From contig NZ_JPFV01000007.1 in the NCBI RefSeq assembly GCF_000722685.1, forward strand, positions 1 through 56,000: DNA of 56,000 nt, given 5' to 3'. Under the pieces are notes generated by a model that made no database searches, was not told where the DNA came from, and was given only the letters and a program-made list of their open reading frames with translations. Below, piece after piece: positions 55,425 through 56,000 of this stretch. This DNA comes from Streptococcus mitis (GTDB lineage: Bacteria; Bacillota; Bacilli; Lactobacillales; Streptococcaceae). Made by a program: the position numbers and the translations under genes. Every line of letters begins with the position of its first letter. Within the stretch, counting starts at the first letter, position 1.

Positions 55425-56000
<576 letters not shown>

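Overview
The window is chromosomal DNA of a mitis-group Streptococcus, most likely S. mitis or a close relative. The evidence is the partial 16S rRNA at the right end, a complete blp (bacteriocin-like peptide) pheromone locus, BOX repeats, a choline-binding-repeat protein, HrcA/CIRCE heat-shock control and a cin-box in front of ssbB. The species call is an inference.

Layout. 1-1321: 3' end of a frameshifted LPXTG surface protein with 207-bp Rib-type tandem repeats. 1498-1686: IS630-family transposase remnant. 1731-3174: PadR regulator with two DUF2812 membrane proteins. 3199-8587: hrcA-grpE-dnaK-dnaJ behind two CIRCE operators, with long structured intergenic gaps. 8866-11418: a coiled-coil membrane protein, a HIT hydrolase and EcsAB.

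11481-25948: the blp locus. It holds blpT and a new double-glycine peptide on the minus strand, the regulators blpSRH, pheromone blpC and transporter blpBA. A cassette region follows with four more double-glycine peptides, small membrane (immunity-type) proteins, two CPBP proteases and an LPXTG-anchored thioredoxin. Seven BlpR boxes of constant geometry link these units. Each of the five cargo peptides has exactly two cysteines after its Gly-Gly site, which fits the secreted thioredoxin-fold protein in the same regulon.

26109-33334: ccrZ-trmB, then rimP-nusA-rnpM-ylxQ-infB-rbfA. 33483-37033: EcsC-type and small membrane proteins, a DUF1858/DUF438 hemerythrin-PAS pair and an HhH protein. 37047-41661: a valine T-box leader driving a flavin-reductase-like gene, an acetyltransferase, a P-loop protein and valS. 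41732-45034: a DUF3883 nuclease-like gene, rpoE (delta) and pyrG with a GGGC-start attenuator. 45154-51226: choline-binding protein, BOX element, a thioredoxin/YtpR group, an SDR enzyme, competence-type ssbB, a second BOX and CIRCE-groESL. 51350-54979: queH, a DUF402 protein, recX and rlmD. 55112 to the end: tRNA-Glu(UUC) and the start of an rRNA operon.

Main novelties: (1) a four-helix RNA-like element, 110-120 nt long, in three copies (grpE-dnaK gap, after dnaJ, after infB) with base-pair covariation between copies and conserved unpaired motifs; (2) two-cysteine double-glycine peptides co-regulated with a wall-anchored thioredoxin; (3) a BlpR-controlled peptide gene inserted between its box and blpT. 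Several genes carry single-base losses in homopolymers. These may be real or assembly errors and are flagged.
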